From: Comamonadaceae bacterium ALPHA2B
GTDB lineage: Bacteria; Pseudomonadota; Gammaproteobacteria; Burkholderiales; Burkholderiaceae_C
Length of the DNA: 64,000 bases
NCBI GenBank assembly: GCA_005503065.1
Contig: SCOE01000022.1
Location: forward strand, 1 to 64,000
Direction: 5' to 3'
Each line of letters starts with the position of its first letter. Within the stretch, counting starts at the first letter, position 1. Below the pieces are notes generated by a model. That model had not been told where the DNA came from and made no database searches. It worked only from the letters and a program-made list of their open reading frames with translations. Shown here piece after piece: positions 57,798-64,000 of this stretch. A program made the position numbers and the translations under genes.

Positions 57798-58880
57798 TTG
57801 AAAACCTGTACGCGACTCGTTCTGCTGGCCGTGGTGGCCAGCTTGGCCGCCTGCTCTGTCCTGGAAAGCGACAAGATCGAATACAAGAGCGCGGGCAAGG
57901 CCCCGACGCTGGAAGTGCCGCCGGACCTGACCCAGCTCTCGCGCGAGAACCGCTACGCCAACCCGGGCGGCGCCGTGTCGGCCAATGCCTTCGAGGCCGG
58001 CCGCGCCAATGCGCCCGCCATCCCCACGGCCGTGGCAAGCCTGGGCGACGTGCGGCTGGAGCGCGCCGGCCAGGAGCGATGGATCGTCGTGAACCGCACG
58101 CCCGAGCAGCTCTGGGATCCGGTGCGCGATTTCTGGCTGGAAAACGGCTTCCTGCTGACCATGGAGCAACGCAATCTCGGCATCATGGAAACGGACTGGG
58201 CCGAGAACAGGGCCAAGATTCCTCAAGACGTGATCCGCAGCACGCTGGGCAAGTTGCTCGAGAGCGCCTATTCCACGGGTGAGCTCGACCGCTTCCGCAC
58301 GCGCATGGAACGCACGCCCAACGGCACCGAGATCTACATCAGCCATCGCGGCATGGCCGAGGTCTACACGGGCCAGCGCAAGGACCTGACCAATTGGCAA
58401 CCGCGCCCTGCGGACCCGGAGCTGGAGACCGAATTCCTGCGCCGCCTGATGGTCAAGCTGGGTGTCAGCCAGGAGCAATCCAAAATCGCGGCGGCCTCGG
58501 CGCCGCCCTCGGCCCGCGCGGCCACGGTGGCCACCGTCGGCGGCCAGCCGGTGGTGCAGATCAGCGAAGGCTTCGACCGGGCGTGGCGCCGCGTCGGCCT
58601 TGCGCTGGACCGCACGGGCTTCACCGTCGAGGACCGCGACCGCAGCGCAGGCGTCTACTTCGTGCGCTACGTGACGCCCGATCCGGAACGCAAGGAACCG
58701 GGCCTGTTCGGCAAGCTCTTCAGCCGCTCCAGCGATGCCGCCAAGCCCGCGAAGTACCGCGTCCTGGTCAAGAGCCAGGGCGAATCGACGACGGTGTCCG
58801 TGCTCAACGAATCGGGTGCGCCTGAAACCTCGGCCAACGCGCAGCGCATCGTCAAAGTCATCGCCGACGATCTGAAGTGA
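57798..58880 (+). CDS. bamC: Outer-membrane protein assembly factor BamC
   Basis: 360 residues, TTG start. The signal peptide has a lipobox LAAC with Cys19 as lipid attachment site. Following text SVLESDKIEYKSAGKAPTLEVPPDL is a conserved BamC N-terminus. Two helix-grip domains follow, the second ending at about 355. BamC is a lipoprotein of the outer-membrane beta-barrel assembly complex. dapA-bamC order is conserved across proteobacteria. Confidence 0.92.
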   Translation: MKTCTRLVLLAVVASLAACSVLESDKIEYKSAGKAPTLEVPPDLTQLSRENRYANPGGAVSANAFEAGRANAPAIPTAVASLGDVRLERAGQERWIVVNRTPEQLWDPVRDFWLENGFLLTMEQRNLGIMETDWAENRAKIPQDVIRSTLGKLLESAYSTGELDRFRTRMERTPNGTEIYISHRGMAEVYTGQRKDLTNWQPRPADPELETEFLRRLMVKLGVSQEQSKIAAASAPPSARAATVATVGGQPVVQISEGFDRAWRRVGLALDRTGFTVEDRDRSAGVYFVRYVTPDPERKEPGLFGKLFSRSSDAAKPAKYRVLVKSQGESTTVSVLNESGAPETSANAQRIVKVIADDLK

Positions 58881-58931
58881 TGCCCTTGCGCCAGTCGAGC
58901 GCCCCGCGCGCTCTGCTGCGGCGATCGTCCC

Positions 58932-58964
58932 GCAATGCCGGCGCCCGCCGGCATTGCCGCTTTT
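58932..58964 (+). terminator. Intrinsic terminator after bamC
   Basis: GCAATGCCGGCG and CGCCGGCATTGC form a perfect 12-bp stem with a CC loop, followed by CGCTTTT. It ends bamC transcription 13 bp ahead of the next gene's ATG and could also hide that gene's ribosome site when folded. Confidence 0.7.
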
Positions 58965-58977
58965 AGGAGCCACTCGC

Positions 58978-59754
58978 ATGCTTCGCTTTCGCAGCCTGGG
59001 CAGCGGCAGCACCGGCAATGCGACGCTGGTGGAGGTCCACAGCGCCGGCCGGGTGTCGCGGCTGCTGGTCGATTGCGGCTTCGGGATCCGGCAGCTCGAC
59101 GCGCGCCTGACGCGCGCCGGCGTGGCGGCCTCGGACATCGACGCCGTCTTCATCACGCACGAGCACAGCGACCACATCGGCTGCGCGCACGCGTTCTCGC
59201 GCAAGCACGGGGCGGCCGTCTGGATGAGCGAGGGCACCTGGCTGGCCACGGGCGCACCCGACTACGCGGGCCGCCTGCATTTCGCCCGCGACGGCCAGGA
59301 CATCGTGGTGGGCGACCTGATGCTCACGCCCTTCACCGTGCCGCACGACGCGCGCGAGCCGCTGCAGCTGCGCTGCACCGACGGCGTCCGCACGCTCGGC
59401 GTGCTGACCGACCTGGGGCACGCCAGCGCGCACGTGATGGCGCGGCTGCAGGGGCTGCAGGCCCTGGTGCTGGAGTCGAACCACGACCCCGACCTGCTGG
59501 CGCAATCGTCCTACCCGCCCTTCCTCAAGCGCCGCGTCGGCGGCAACTACGGGCACCTGTCCAACCAGGCGGCGGCGGAGATCGCACGCGCCGTGCACCA
59601 TGCGGGCCTGCGGCACGTGCTGGCGGCGCACCTGAGCGAGCAGAACAATCGGCCCGAGCTGGTGCGGGCCCTGCTCGCCGAGGCGCTGGGCACGCAGCCC
59701 GATGACGTGCTGACCGCCAACGCGGCCGAAGGCAGCTGCTGGCTCGACGCCTGA
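58978..59754 (+). CDS. MBL-fold hydrolase (YycJ/WalJ-like)
   Basis: 258 residues. MLRFRSLGSGSTGNATLVEV is the typical start of the WalJ/YycJ family. Zinc motif HEHSDH at 61-66 (THEHSDHIG). The C-terminal half has LESNHDPDLL and YGHLSNQAAA. WalJ is a nuclease-like exonuclease partner in Gram-positives; in Betaproteobacteria the role is unclear. AGGAG precedes the ATG. Confidence 0.88.
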   Translation: MLRFRSLGSGSTGNATLVEVHSAGRVSRLLVDCGFGIRQLDARLTRAGVAASDIDAVFITHEHSDHIGCAHAFSRKHGAAVWMSEGTWLATGAPDYAGRLHFARDGQDIVVGDLMLTPFTVPHDAREPLQLRCTDGVRTLGVLTDLGHASAHVMARLQGLQALVLESNHDPDLLAQSSYPPFLKRRVGGNYGHLSNQAAAEIARAVHHAGLRHVLAAHLSEQNNRPELVRALLAEALGTQPDDVLTANAAEGSCWLDA

Positions 59755-59763
59755 GGCCAGGCC

Positions 59764-60252
59764 CTAGAGCCCCGACACCGAGGCCGGGAAGGCTGGCCGG
59801 CCCTGCTGAAAGCGTTCGTCGAGCGCCTGGCGCAGCCCCACGCGCGCCTCGGCCTCGAGCCCGCACACGCCCCGGCAGTGCTCCGGGTCGATGCGGTGCA
59901 GGAACCAGCCCGGCGTCCAGATGGCGCTGGGCACCTCGCGGCCGCCTTCGCCCGACACCGCCCGGGCCTGGACGATGTGGTCCCACATGCGCCGCCACTG
60001 GACGAAGCGCGCATGCTGACGCTCCACGCCGTCGAATCGCCGCGCCAGCAGGCGCAGGCTGCGCCCCGAGGCCGCCCAGGCCTGCAACGCATCGACCACC
60101 TCGCGTTCGCCCAGCGGCCAATCCAGGAAGTCGGCGTCGCTCAGCACCATCTCCTTCCAGCCCTGCTGCGCGGCGGCGGCAAAGGCCGCACGCAGATGGG
60201 CGACGAAGGCATGGCGCCCGTCGAAGGCGCCTTCGGGAAGTTCACCGGCCAT
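59764..60252 (-). CDS. Hypothetical protein coupled to the RoxA-like oxygenase
   Basis: 162 residues, soluble, no motif that I recognise. Conserved-looking pieces are LSDADFLDWPLGEREVVDALQ and RMWDHIVQARAV. It starts inside the end of the cupin gene (11-bp overlap), so the pair is probably translated together. An upstream in-frame start is possible but would overlap more. It is convergent with the WalJ-like gene. Confidence 0.7.
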   Translation of the reverse strand: MAGELPEGAFDGRHAFVAHLRAAFAAAAQQGWKEMVLSDADFLDWPLGEREVVDALQAWAASGRSLRLLARRFDGVERQHARFVQWRRMWDHIVQARAVSGEGGREVPSAIWTPGWFLHRIDPEHCRGVCGLEAEARVGLRQALDERFQQGRPAFPASVSGL

Positions 60253-61378
60253 GCAGCCACCCCGCTTCACGCCAGTCCTGCAGCAAATCGAGGGCCTGGG
60301 CGCTGGCATGCCGCAGGTCCCGAGACGTCAGCACGCGCTCGTCGCTGAGTCGGCGCATCAGCGCCGCATCGCGGCCGCCGGCGCGAAAGCTCTCGCCGTT
60401 GATGAACACGTGGCGGGCGTCGTAGAGCATGCGCGTGCGGCGGTCCAGCCGCACGCCCTGCATCAGGTCCTCCGCCTCCGACGGGTCGAACCACACATTG
60501 GACTTGGGCTCGGTCAGCGACTCGCCCAGGGCGCGGTCGATGGCCTCGTCACCGGCCACCGCGCGGCGCACCGCTTCGCGTGCGAAAGCCTGCAAGGCTG
60601 CCGGAATGGCGCCCGGTCGGTCCACGGCCGGCTGTGACGCGTCGCCATAGCGCCGGCCCGAATCCCCTTCGGCCAGTTCGTCGTTGGCGGCATCGGCGAT
60701 GCGCACCAGCAGGTCGGCACCCAGTTCGGCGTCGGTGGCCGCACGCAGGCCGATCGAGTAGGTCATGCAGTCGCCGCCGACGGCCACGCCGTCGTGCGCA
60801 TAGCGCGGCGGCAGGTACAGCATGTCGCCGGGCTCGAGCACGAAGCGCTGCTCGGGCTCGAAATGCGCCAGGATCTTCAGCGGCAGGTCCGGCTTCAGGG
60901 CCAGGTCGCGCTGGCGTCCGATGGCCCACTCGCGCCGGCCGCTCACCTGCAGCAGGAACACGTCATAGCTGTCGAAATGCGGCCCGACACCGCCGCCGTC
61001 GCTGGCGTAGCTGATCATGAGGTCGTCCAGCCGGGCGTCGGGCATGAAGCGGAAGGCCTGCAGCAGCGCATGCGCGGCCTCGTCGTGCAGGTCGACCCCT
61101 TGCACCAGCAGCGTCCAGGCGCGCCGGGCCAGCGGCGGCAGGGCGCGGCGCGCCAGCGGGCCATGGCGCAGGCGCCATCCGCGGCGCGCATCGTGCTCGA
61201 CCAGGCGCGACTCGACGCCCTCTTCGCCCGCGAGCTCGAAGAGCCGCTGGCGCGCCACCGGCGGCACGATGCCCGGCATGGCCTGACGCACCAGCAGCGG
61301 CTTCTTCTGCCAGTGCCGGCGCATGAATCGGTCGGGCGTGAGGCCGCCCAGCAGGGGCAGCGGTCGGGAGATGTCCAT
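60242..61378 (-). CDS. Cupin 2-oxoglutarate oxygenase (RoxA/YcfD-like, ribosomal protein L16 hydroxylase)
   Basis: 378 residues. Iron-binding triad His134-x-Asp136 (GPHFDSYDVFLLQVSG) and His195 (PRYAHDG), the same order as in E. coli YcfD. The N-terminal part holds HWQKKPLLVRQA and a dimerisation region. YcfD/RoxA hydroxylates Arg81 of ribosomal protein L16. The start ATG is in a palindrome shared with the divergent slyD-like gene, 16 bp away. Confidence 0.88.
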   Translation of the reverse strand: MDISRPLPLLGGLTPDRFMRRHWQKKPLLVRQAMPGIVPPVARQRLFELAGEEGVESRLVEHDARRGWRLRHGPLARRALPPLARRAWTLLVQGVDLHDEAAHALLQAFRFMPDARLDDLMISYASDGGGVGPHFDSYDVFLLQVSGRREWAIGRQRDLALKPDLPLKILAHFEPEQRFVLEPGDMLYLPPRYAHDGVAVGGDCMTYSIGLRAATDAELGADLLVRIADAANDELAEGDSGRRYGDASQPAVDRPGAIPAALQAFAREAVRRAVAGDEAIDRALGESLTEPKSNVWFDPSEAEDLMQGVRLDRRTRMLYDARHVFINGESFRAGGRDAALMRRLSDERVLTSRDLRHASAQALDLLQDWREAGWLHGR

Positions 61379-61392
61379 GGGAGAATTCTCCC
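61379..61392. promoter_or_regulatory. Symmetric Shine-Dalgarno palindrome between two divergent starts
   Basis: GGGAGAATTCTCCC is a perfect palindrome that lies exactly between the two ATG codons (61378 on the minus strand, 61395 on the plus strand). GGGAG functions as a ribosome site for both genes, one on each strand. The promoters must lie inside the opposite coding regions, so each mRNA would begin with an antisense copy of its neighbour's start. Confidence 0.7.
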
Positions 61393-61394
61393 CC

Positions 61395-61919
61395 ATGGAA
61401 ATCACCCCCCAATGCGTGGTCGGCCTGACCTGGACGCTCAAGGACACCCTGGGCGACACGCTCGATGTGCTGGACGAACCGGTGGAGTTCCTCGTCGGCG
61501 GCGACGATCTGTTCGACACCGTGGAGGCCGCCCTGCAGGGCCACGAGGTCGGCGACGTCGTGTCGCTGCACCTGGAGCCCGAGCAGGCCTTCGGCGATTT
61601 CGACGACCAGTTGCTCTTCCTCGAGCCGCGCTCGCTCTTCCCGGCCGAGGTCGAGGAAGGCATGACCTTCGACGGCGCCGCCCTGCCGCAGGGCGTGAGC
61701 GAGAACATCCCCAAGAACGCGCTCTACACGGTCGCCGAGATCTACCCGGACCACCTCGTGCTCGACGGCAACCACCCGCTGGCCGGCATCGCGCTGCGCC
61801 TGTCGGTCACCGTGCGCTCGGTGCGCGAGGCGACGGAGGACGAGATCGGCAAGGGCACGGCGGGCACGGGCTTCTTCCGCTTCGAGCCGATGGCGCCCGG
61901 CAACGACCGCCTGCACTGA
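61395..61919 (+). CDS. FKBP-type peptidyl-prolyl isomerase (SlyD-like)
   Basis: 174 residues. MEITPQCVVGLTWTLKDTLGDTLDV is the N-terminal strand of the FKBP fold, with the inserted flap (IF) chaperone domain in the middle (LEPEQAFGDFDDQLLFLEP). It lacks the C-terminal His/Cys-rich metal-binding tail of E. coli SlyD, as is common outside enterobacteria. It speeds cis-trans isomerisation of prolyl bonds. A bidirectional terminator follows. Confidence 0.9.
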   Translation: MEITPQCVVGLTWTLKDTLGDTLDVLDEPVEFLVGGDDLFDTVEAALQGHEVGDVVSLHLEPEQAFGDFDDQLLFLEPRSLFPAEVEEGMTFDGAALPQGVSENIPKNALYTVAEIYPDHLVLDGNHPLAGIALRLSVTVRSVREATEDEIGKGTAGTGFFRFEPMAPGNDRLH

Positions 61920-61940
61920 GGCGGTCCCTGCGAGCGGAAA

Positions 61941-61965
61941 AAAAGCCGGGTCGTACCCGGCTTTT
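61941..61965. terminator. Bidirectional intrinsic terminator
   Basis: AAAAGCCGGGT, loop CGT, ACCCGGCTTTTT. Stem of 11 bp including A/T ends gives U-runs for both strands. It lies between convergent slyD-like and glycine-zipper genes. Confidence 0.9.
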
Positions 61966-61977
61966 TGCATGGAGCGC

Positions 61978-62487
61978 TCAATAGCGCGAGATCTGCCCGT
62001 TGTCGATGCGCACACGGTCGCCGATGCGCAGGTCGCCCGGGCTGGGCACGTCGAAGGCGCGGTAGGCACCGTTGTCGGTCTGCACCGAGACACGGTAGCT
62101 CTGGTACACGCGCGGTGCGTTGTTCTGCGCCTCGATCGTGTTGCCCAGCAGGGCGCCGCCGATCACACCCAGGGCCGTGGCCGCTGCACGTCCGTTGCCG
62201 CGGCCGAACTGGTTGCCCACCACCCCGCCGATGACGCCGCCGGCCACCGCGCCGCCGCCCGAGGTGCCGTAGCCCGGCGTCTGCGACTGGATGACCTCGA
62301 TGTTGGCCACATGGCCCAACTCGACATACGGATTGGCACCGTAGCCGGCCGGGTAGACCGGCTGCGCCGGTTGGTAGGGATAGCTCGACTGCTGGTAGTA
62401 CACCGGCGCGGGCGCCACGCAGGCAGTGAGCAGGGAAACCGCCACGGCGGCGGCGGTGATGGACAGGATGCGGGTCAGGCGTTGCAT
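61978..62487 (-). CDS. Glycine-zipper outer-membrane lipoprotein (SlyB/Pcp-like)
   Basis: 169 residues. Lipobox SLLTAC, Cys23. A Tyr/Pro-rich linker is followed by a glycine zipper (GGGAVAGGVIGGVVGNQFGRGNGRA) and a C-terminal SH3-like part (VSVQTDNGAYRAFDVPSPGDLRIGDRVRID). Such proteins stabilise the outer membrane and respond to stress. The ATG beginning MQRLTRILS has the lipoprotein signal; a longer upstream frame does not. Confidence 0.88.
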   Translation of the reverse strand: MQRLTRILSITAAAVAVSLLTACVAPAPVYYQQSSYPYQPAQPVYPAGYGANPYVELGHVANIEVIQSQTPGYGTSGGGAVAGGVIGGVVGNQFGRGNGRAAATALGVIGGALLGNTIEAQNNAPRVYQSYRVSVQTDNGAYRAFDVPSPGDLRIGDRVRIDNGQISRY

Positions 62488-62652
62488 GTGAAGGCTCCTC
62501 GAGGCGAGCGGTGCGCTCGCCGGCTGCTGTTGCCTCTTCAACGCCCGTGCACGCCGGGCGATGACAGCTCCAACATTCTGAGATCTTCGATACGCCCGTA
62601 CCTGACCGGGTTCAGACCTTTACCCGGCCCTCACAGTTGCAACCAGGCGCTT

Positions 62653-63099
62653 TCAGCGCGTGCCGGTGGAGCCGTAGCCGCCCTCGCCCCGCTCGGTGGG
62701 CGCGAAGGCGTCGACGAGGTTGAACTGCGCCTGAACGACGGGCACGACCACCAGTTGGGCCAGGCGCTCCATGGGCTGGATGACGAAGACGGACTGGCTG
62801 CGGTTCCAGGCGCTGATCTTGAGCTCGCCCTGGTAGTCGCTGTCGATCAGGCCCACCAGGTTGCCCAGCACGATGCCGTGCTTGTGGCCCAGCCCCGAGC
62901 GCGGCAGGATCAGCGCCGCGAATCCGGGATCGGCCAGGTGGATCGCCAGGCCGGTGCCGACCAGTTCGCAGGCGCCGGGCGCCAGGGTCAGCGGCTCGGC
63001 CAGGCAGGCACGCAGGTCCAGGCCGGCGCTGCCGGGGGTGGCGTAGCGCGGCAGCTCGTCCTTCATGCGGGCATCGAGCACGCGCACGTCGATCTTCAT
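62653..63099 (-). CDS. dut: dUTP diphosphatase
   Basis: 148 residues. All motifs are present: [10 protein letters not shown] (motif 1), [15 protein letters not shown] and [10 protein letters not shown] (2 and 3), and the C-terminal [10 protein letters not shown] (5). It converts dUTP to dUMP. The membrane-protein gene upstream overlaps it by 4 bp; coaBC precedes that. The coaBC-dut order is conserved in proteobacteria. Confidence 0.95.
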   Translation of the reverse strand: MKIDVRVLDARMKDELPRYATPGSAGLDLRACLAEPLTLAPGACELVGTGLAIHLADPGFAALILPRSGLGHKHGIVLGNLVGLIDSDYQGELKISAWNRSQSVFVIQPMERLAQLVVVPVVQAQFNLVDAFAPTERGEGGYGSTGTR

Positions 63100-63551
63100 G
63101 GCTTCTTCTTTCCTTGTCGGTTCTGCGCGGCCTGCTGCCGCGCCATGTCTTCGAGGGCGGCCTTCAGGCCGGCCGTGCCGCCCGGGGGCAGCAGCCAGCG
63201 CCGCAACTGGAACCCGGCCCAGAGCCCGGCGACCAACACACCGAGCGCTGCAACGGTGGCGCCGCTGCTGAGCAGCACCAACAGCAGGCCGGCCCAGCCG
63301 ATGGCCAGCGAACGCGCGAGGCCCCGCATGGCGCCCTCGTTGCCGGCCGGCCGGACGGCCGTCGAACCGGCAGTCGCTGCCGGCAAGGCGGGGGCGCGCG
63401 CCGGCGGCGCCGGGACGCTCTCGCCCATGCCGACATCCATCTGGTGCTCGTGCGACTGCGGCGCGCTCACCTGCCGCAGCGAGCGGGCCGTGAGCTGCTC
63501 CACGTAGCGGGCGAAATCGCCGCCGGGCGGGGTGTTCCAGTCGGGGTTCAT
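63096..63551 (-). CDS. Membrane protein of unknown function between coaBC and dut
   Basis: 151 residues. N-terminal soluble part ([20 protein letters not shown]), Ala/Pro-rich linker, then two hydrophobic segments (about 79-97 and 98-116, [19 protein letters not shown] and [14 protein letters not shown]) and a basic C-terminus. It overlaps both coaBC and dut by 4 bp. No recognised domain. Confidence 0.75.
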   Translation of the reverse strand: MNPDWNTPPGGDFARYVEQLTARSLRQVSAPQSHEHQMDVGMGESVPAPPARAPALPAATAGSTAVRPAGNEGAMRGLARSLAIGWAGLLLVLLSSGATVAALGVLVAGLWAGFQLRRWLLPPGGTAGLKAALEDMARQQAAQNRQGKKKP

Positions 63552-64000
63552 GGCGCGGACCGGTTCCTGGGCAGCCGGGACGCGATCTCGGCCACCAGCT
63601 CGCGCGCCAATTGCAGCTTGGGCGCCCGGGGCAGTTCACGCACGCCTTTGGCATCCACCAGCAGCAGGCTGTTGTCGTCCTGCCCGAAGGTCAGCGGGCC
63701 GATGTTGCCCACCAGCAGCGGGATGCCCTTGCGCTCGCGCTTGGCCTTGGCGTGCTCGACGAGGTTTTCGCTCTCGGCCGCGAAGCCGACGCAGAACAGC
63801 GCACCCTGGCGGGCCCGCTCGCTGCGCGCCACCTGCGCCAGGATGTCGGGGTTCTCGGCGAAGTGAAGCACGGGCGGCTGACCGCTGCCGTCCTTCTTGA
63901 TCTTCTGGGTCGCCTGCTCGGCAGGACGCCAGTCCGCCACGGCGGCGGTTGCTATGAAAACAGTAGCAGACTGCACAGCATCCACGGACGCTTCAAGCAT
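63548..64000 (-). CDS. coaBC: Phosphopantothenoylcysteine synthetase/decarboxylase CoaBC (5'-truncated)
   Basis: The last 150 residues of the CoaB domain; the N-terminal decarboxylase is outside the window. [10 protein letters not shown] is the conserved AAVADW(R)P motif and [17 protein letters not shown] the C-terminal nucleotide-binding part. CoaBC adds cysteine to phosphopantothenate and decarboxylates the product in coenzyme A synthesis. Residues 11-17 of the visible part are encoded by a piece of repeat R2 (63949-63968), in an unusually AT-rich stretch. Confidence 0.92.
   Translation of the reverse strand: MLEASVDAVQSATVFIATAAVADWRPAEQATQKIKKDGSGQPPVLHFAENPDILAQVARSERARQGALFCVGFAAESENLVEHAKAKRERKGIPLLVGNIGPLTFGQDDNSLLLVDAKGVRELPRAPKLQLARELVAEIASRLPRNRSAP
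63949..63968 (+). repeat. Dispersed repeat R2, copy 3 (inside coaBC)
   Basis: TTGCTATGAAAACAGTAGCA resembles the TTGCTAT...GATAGC core of copies 1 and 2. It falls in the conserved CoaB region just before AAVADW, where the local sequence is AT-rich compared with the rest of the gene. Confidence 0.45.

Overview
The window is a GC-rich bacterial chromosome segment that looks like Burkholderiales, most likely Comamonadaceae close to Variovorax. The reasons are the gene families (Bug-type tricarboxylate receptors, TcuAB, DUF2126 transglutaminases, many LysR regulators), the gene order, and small dispersed repeats of the kind common in that family. Coding density is high. I saw no rRNA, tRNA, CRISPR array, phage or insertion sequence. 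Placement is by recognition of protein families, not by a database search.

Layout. 1-14.6 kb: the end of tolA, a proline iminopeptidase, and two versions of the poorly understood circularly permuted ATP-grasp / alpha-E / transglutaminase system. In one version the ATP-grasp and alpha-E proteins are separate and a large transglutaminase-DUF2126 protein lies nearby; in the other the two are fused and a short transglutaminase follows. comEC lies between the parts. 14.7-20.5 kb: a RidA protein, an SDR with a changed active site, a LysR regulator, tricarballylate oxidation genes tcuA-tcuB, and a periplasmic tricarboxylate-type receptor. 20.5-27.3 kb: a divergent catabolic locus with an SsuABC-like ABC importer and a GMC oxidoreductase on one strand, and a GntR regulator, an enolase-superfamily enzyme and a DUF1398 protein on the other. 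27.5-31.3 kb: a beta-hydroxyacid dehydrogenase, a LysR regulator, a zinc-type alcohol dehydrogenase-like protein and an NfsB-type nitroreductase.

31.2-38.9 kb: a 2-ketogluconate utilization locus. It reads leftwards as two permeases, a receptor and an ATPase of the polar-amino-acid ABC family, then kguE, kguK, kguD and, after a 738-bp non-coding repeat island, ptxS. An exact PtxS-type palindrome sits just ahead of the first permease. In the Pseudomonas arrangement the transporter is the MFS protein KguT; here an ABC importer takes its place.

39-48.8 kb: a CorA-like protein, a very large membrane-embedded patatin, an alpha/beta-hydrolase lipase, a metallo-beta-lactamase-fold lipoprotein and a diguanylate cyclase. 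49-54.5 kb: parE, a lytic transglycosylase, parC and a 63-residue membrane protein in one direction. 54.8-59.8 kb: an MFS transporter, a small membrane protein and a methyltransferase with 4-bp overlaps, then dapA, bamC and a WalJ-like hydrolase. 59.8-64 kb: a RoxA-type cupin oxygenase divergent from a SlyD-like prolyl isomerase with a shared symmetric Shine-Dalgarno palindrome, a glycine-zipper lipoprotein, and coaBC-(membrane protein)-dut.

Small repeats are a theme. One family of about 70 bp (R1) occurs in four intergenic sites and as a partial copy inside comEC. A second short family (R2) occurs in two intergenic sites and inside coaBC. A 580-bp inverted-repeat island separates kguD from ptxS, and a 116-bp palindrome lies within the kgu operon.
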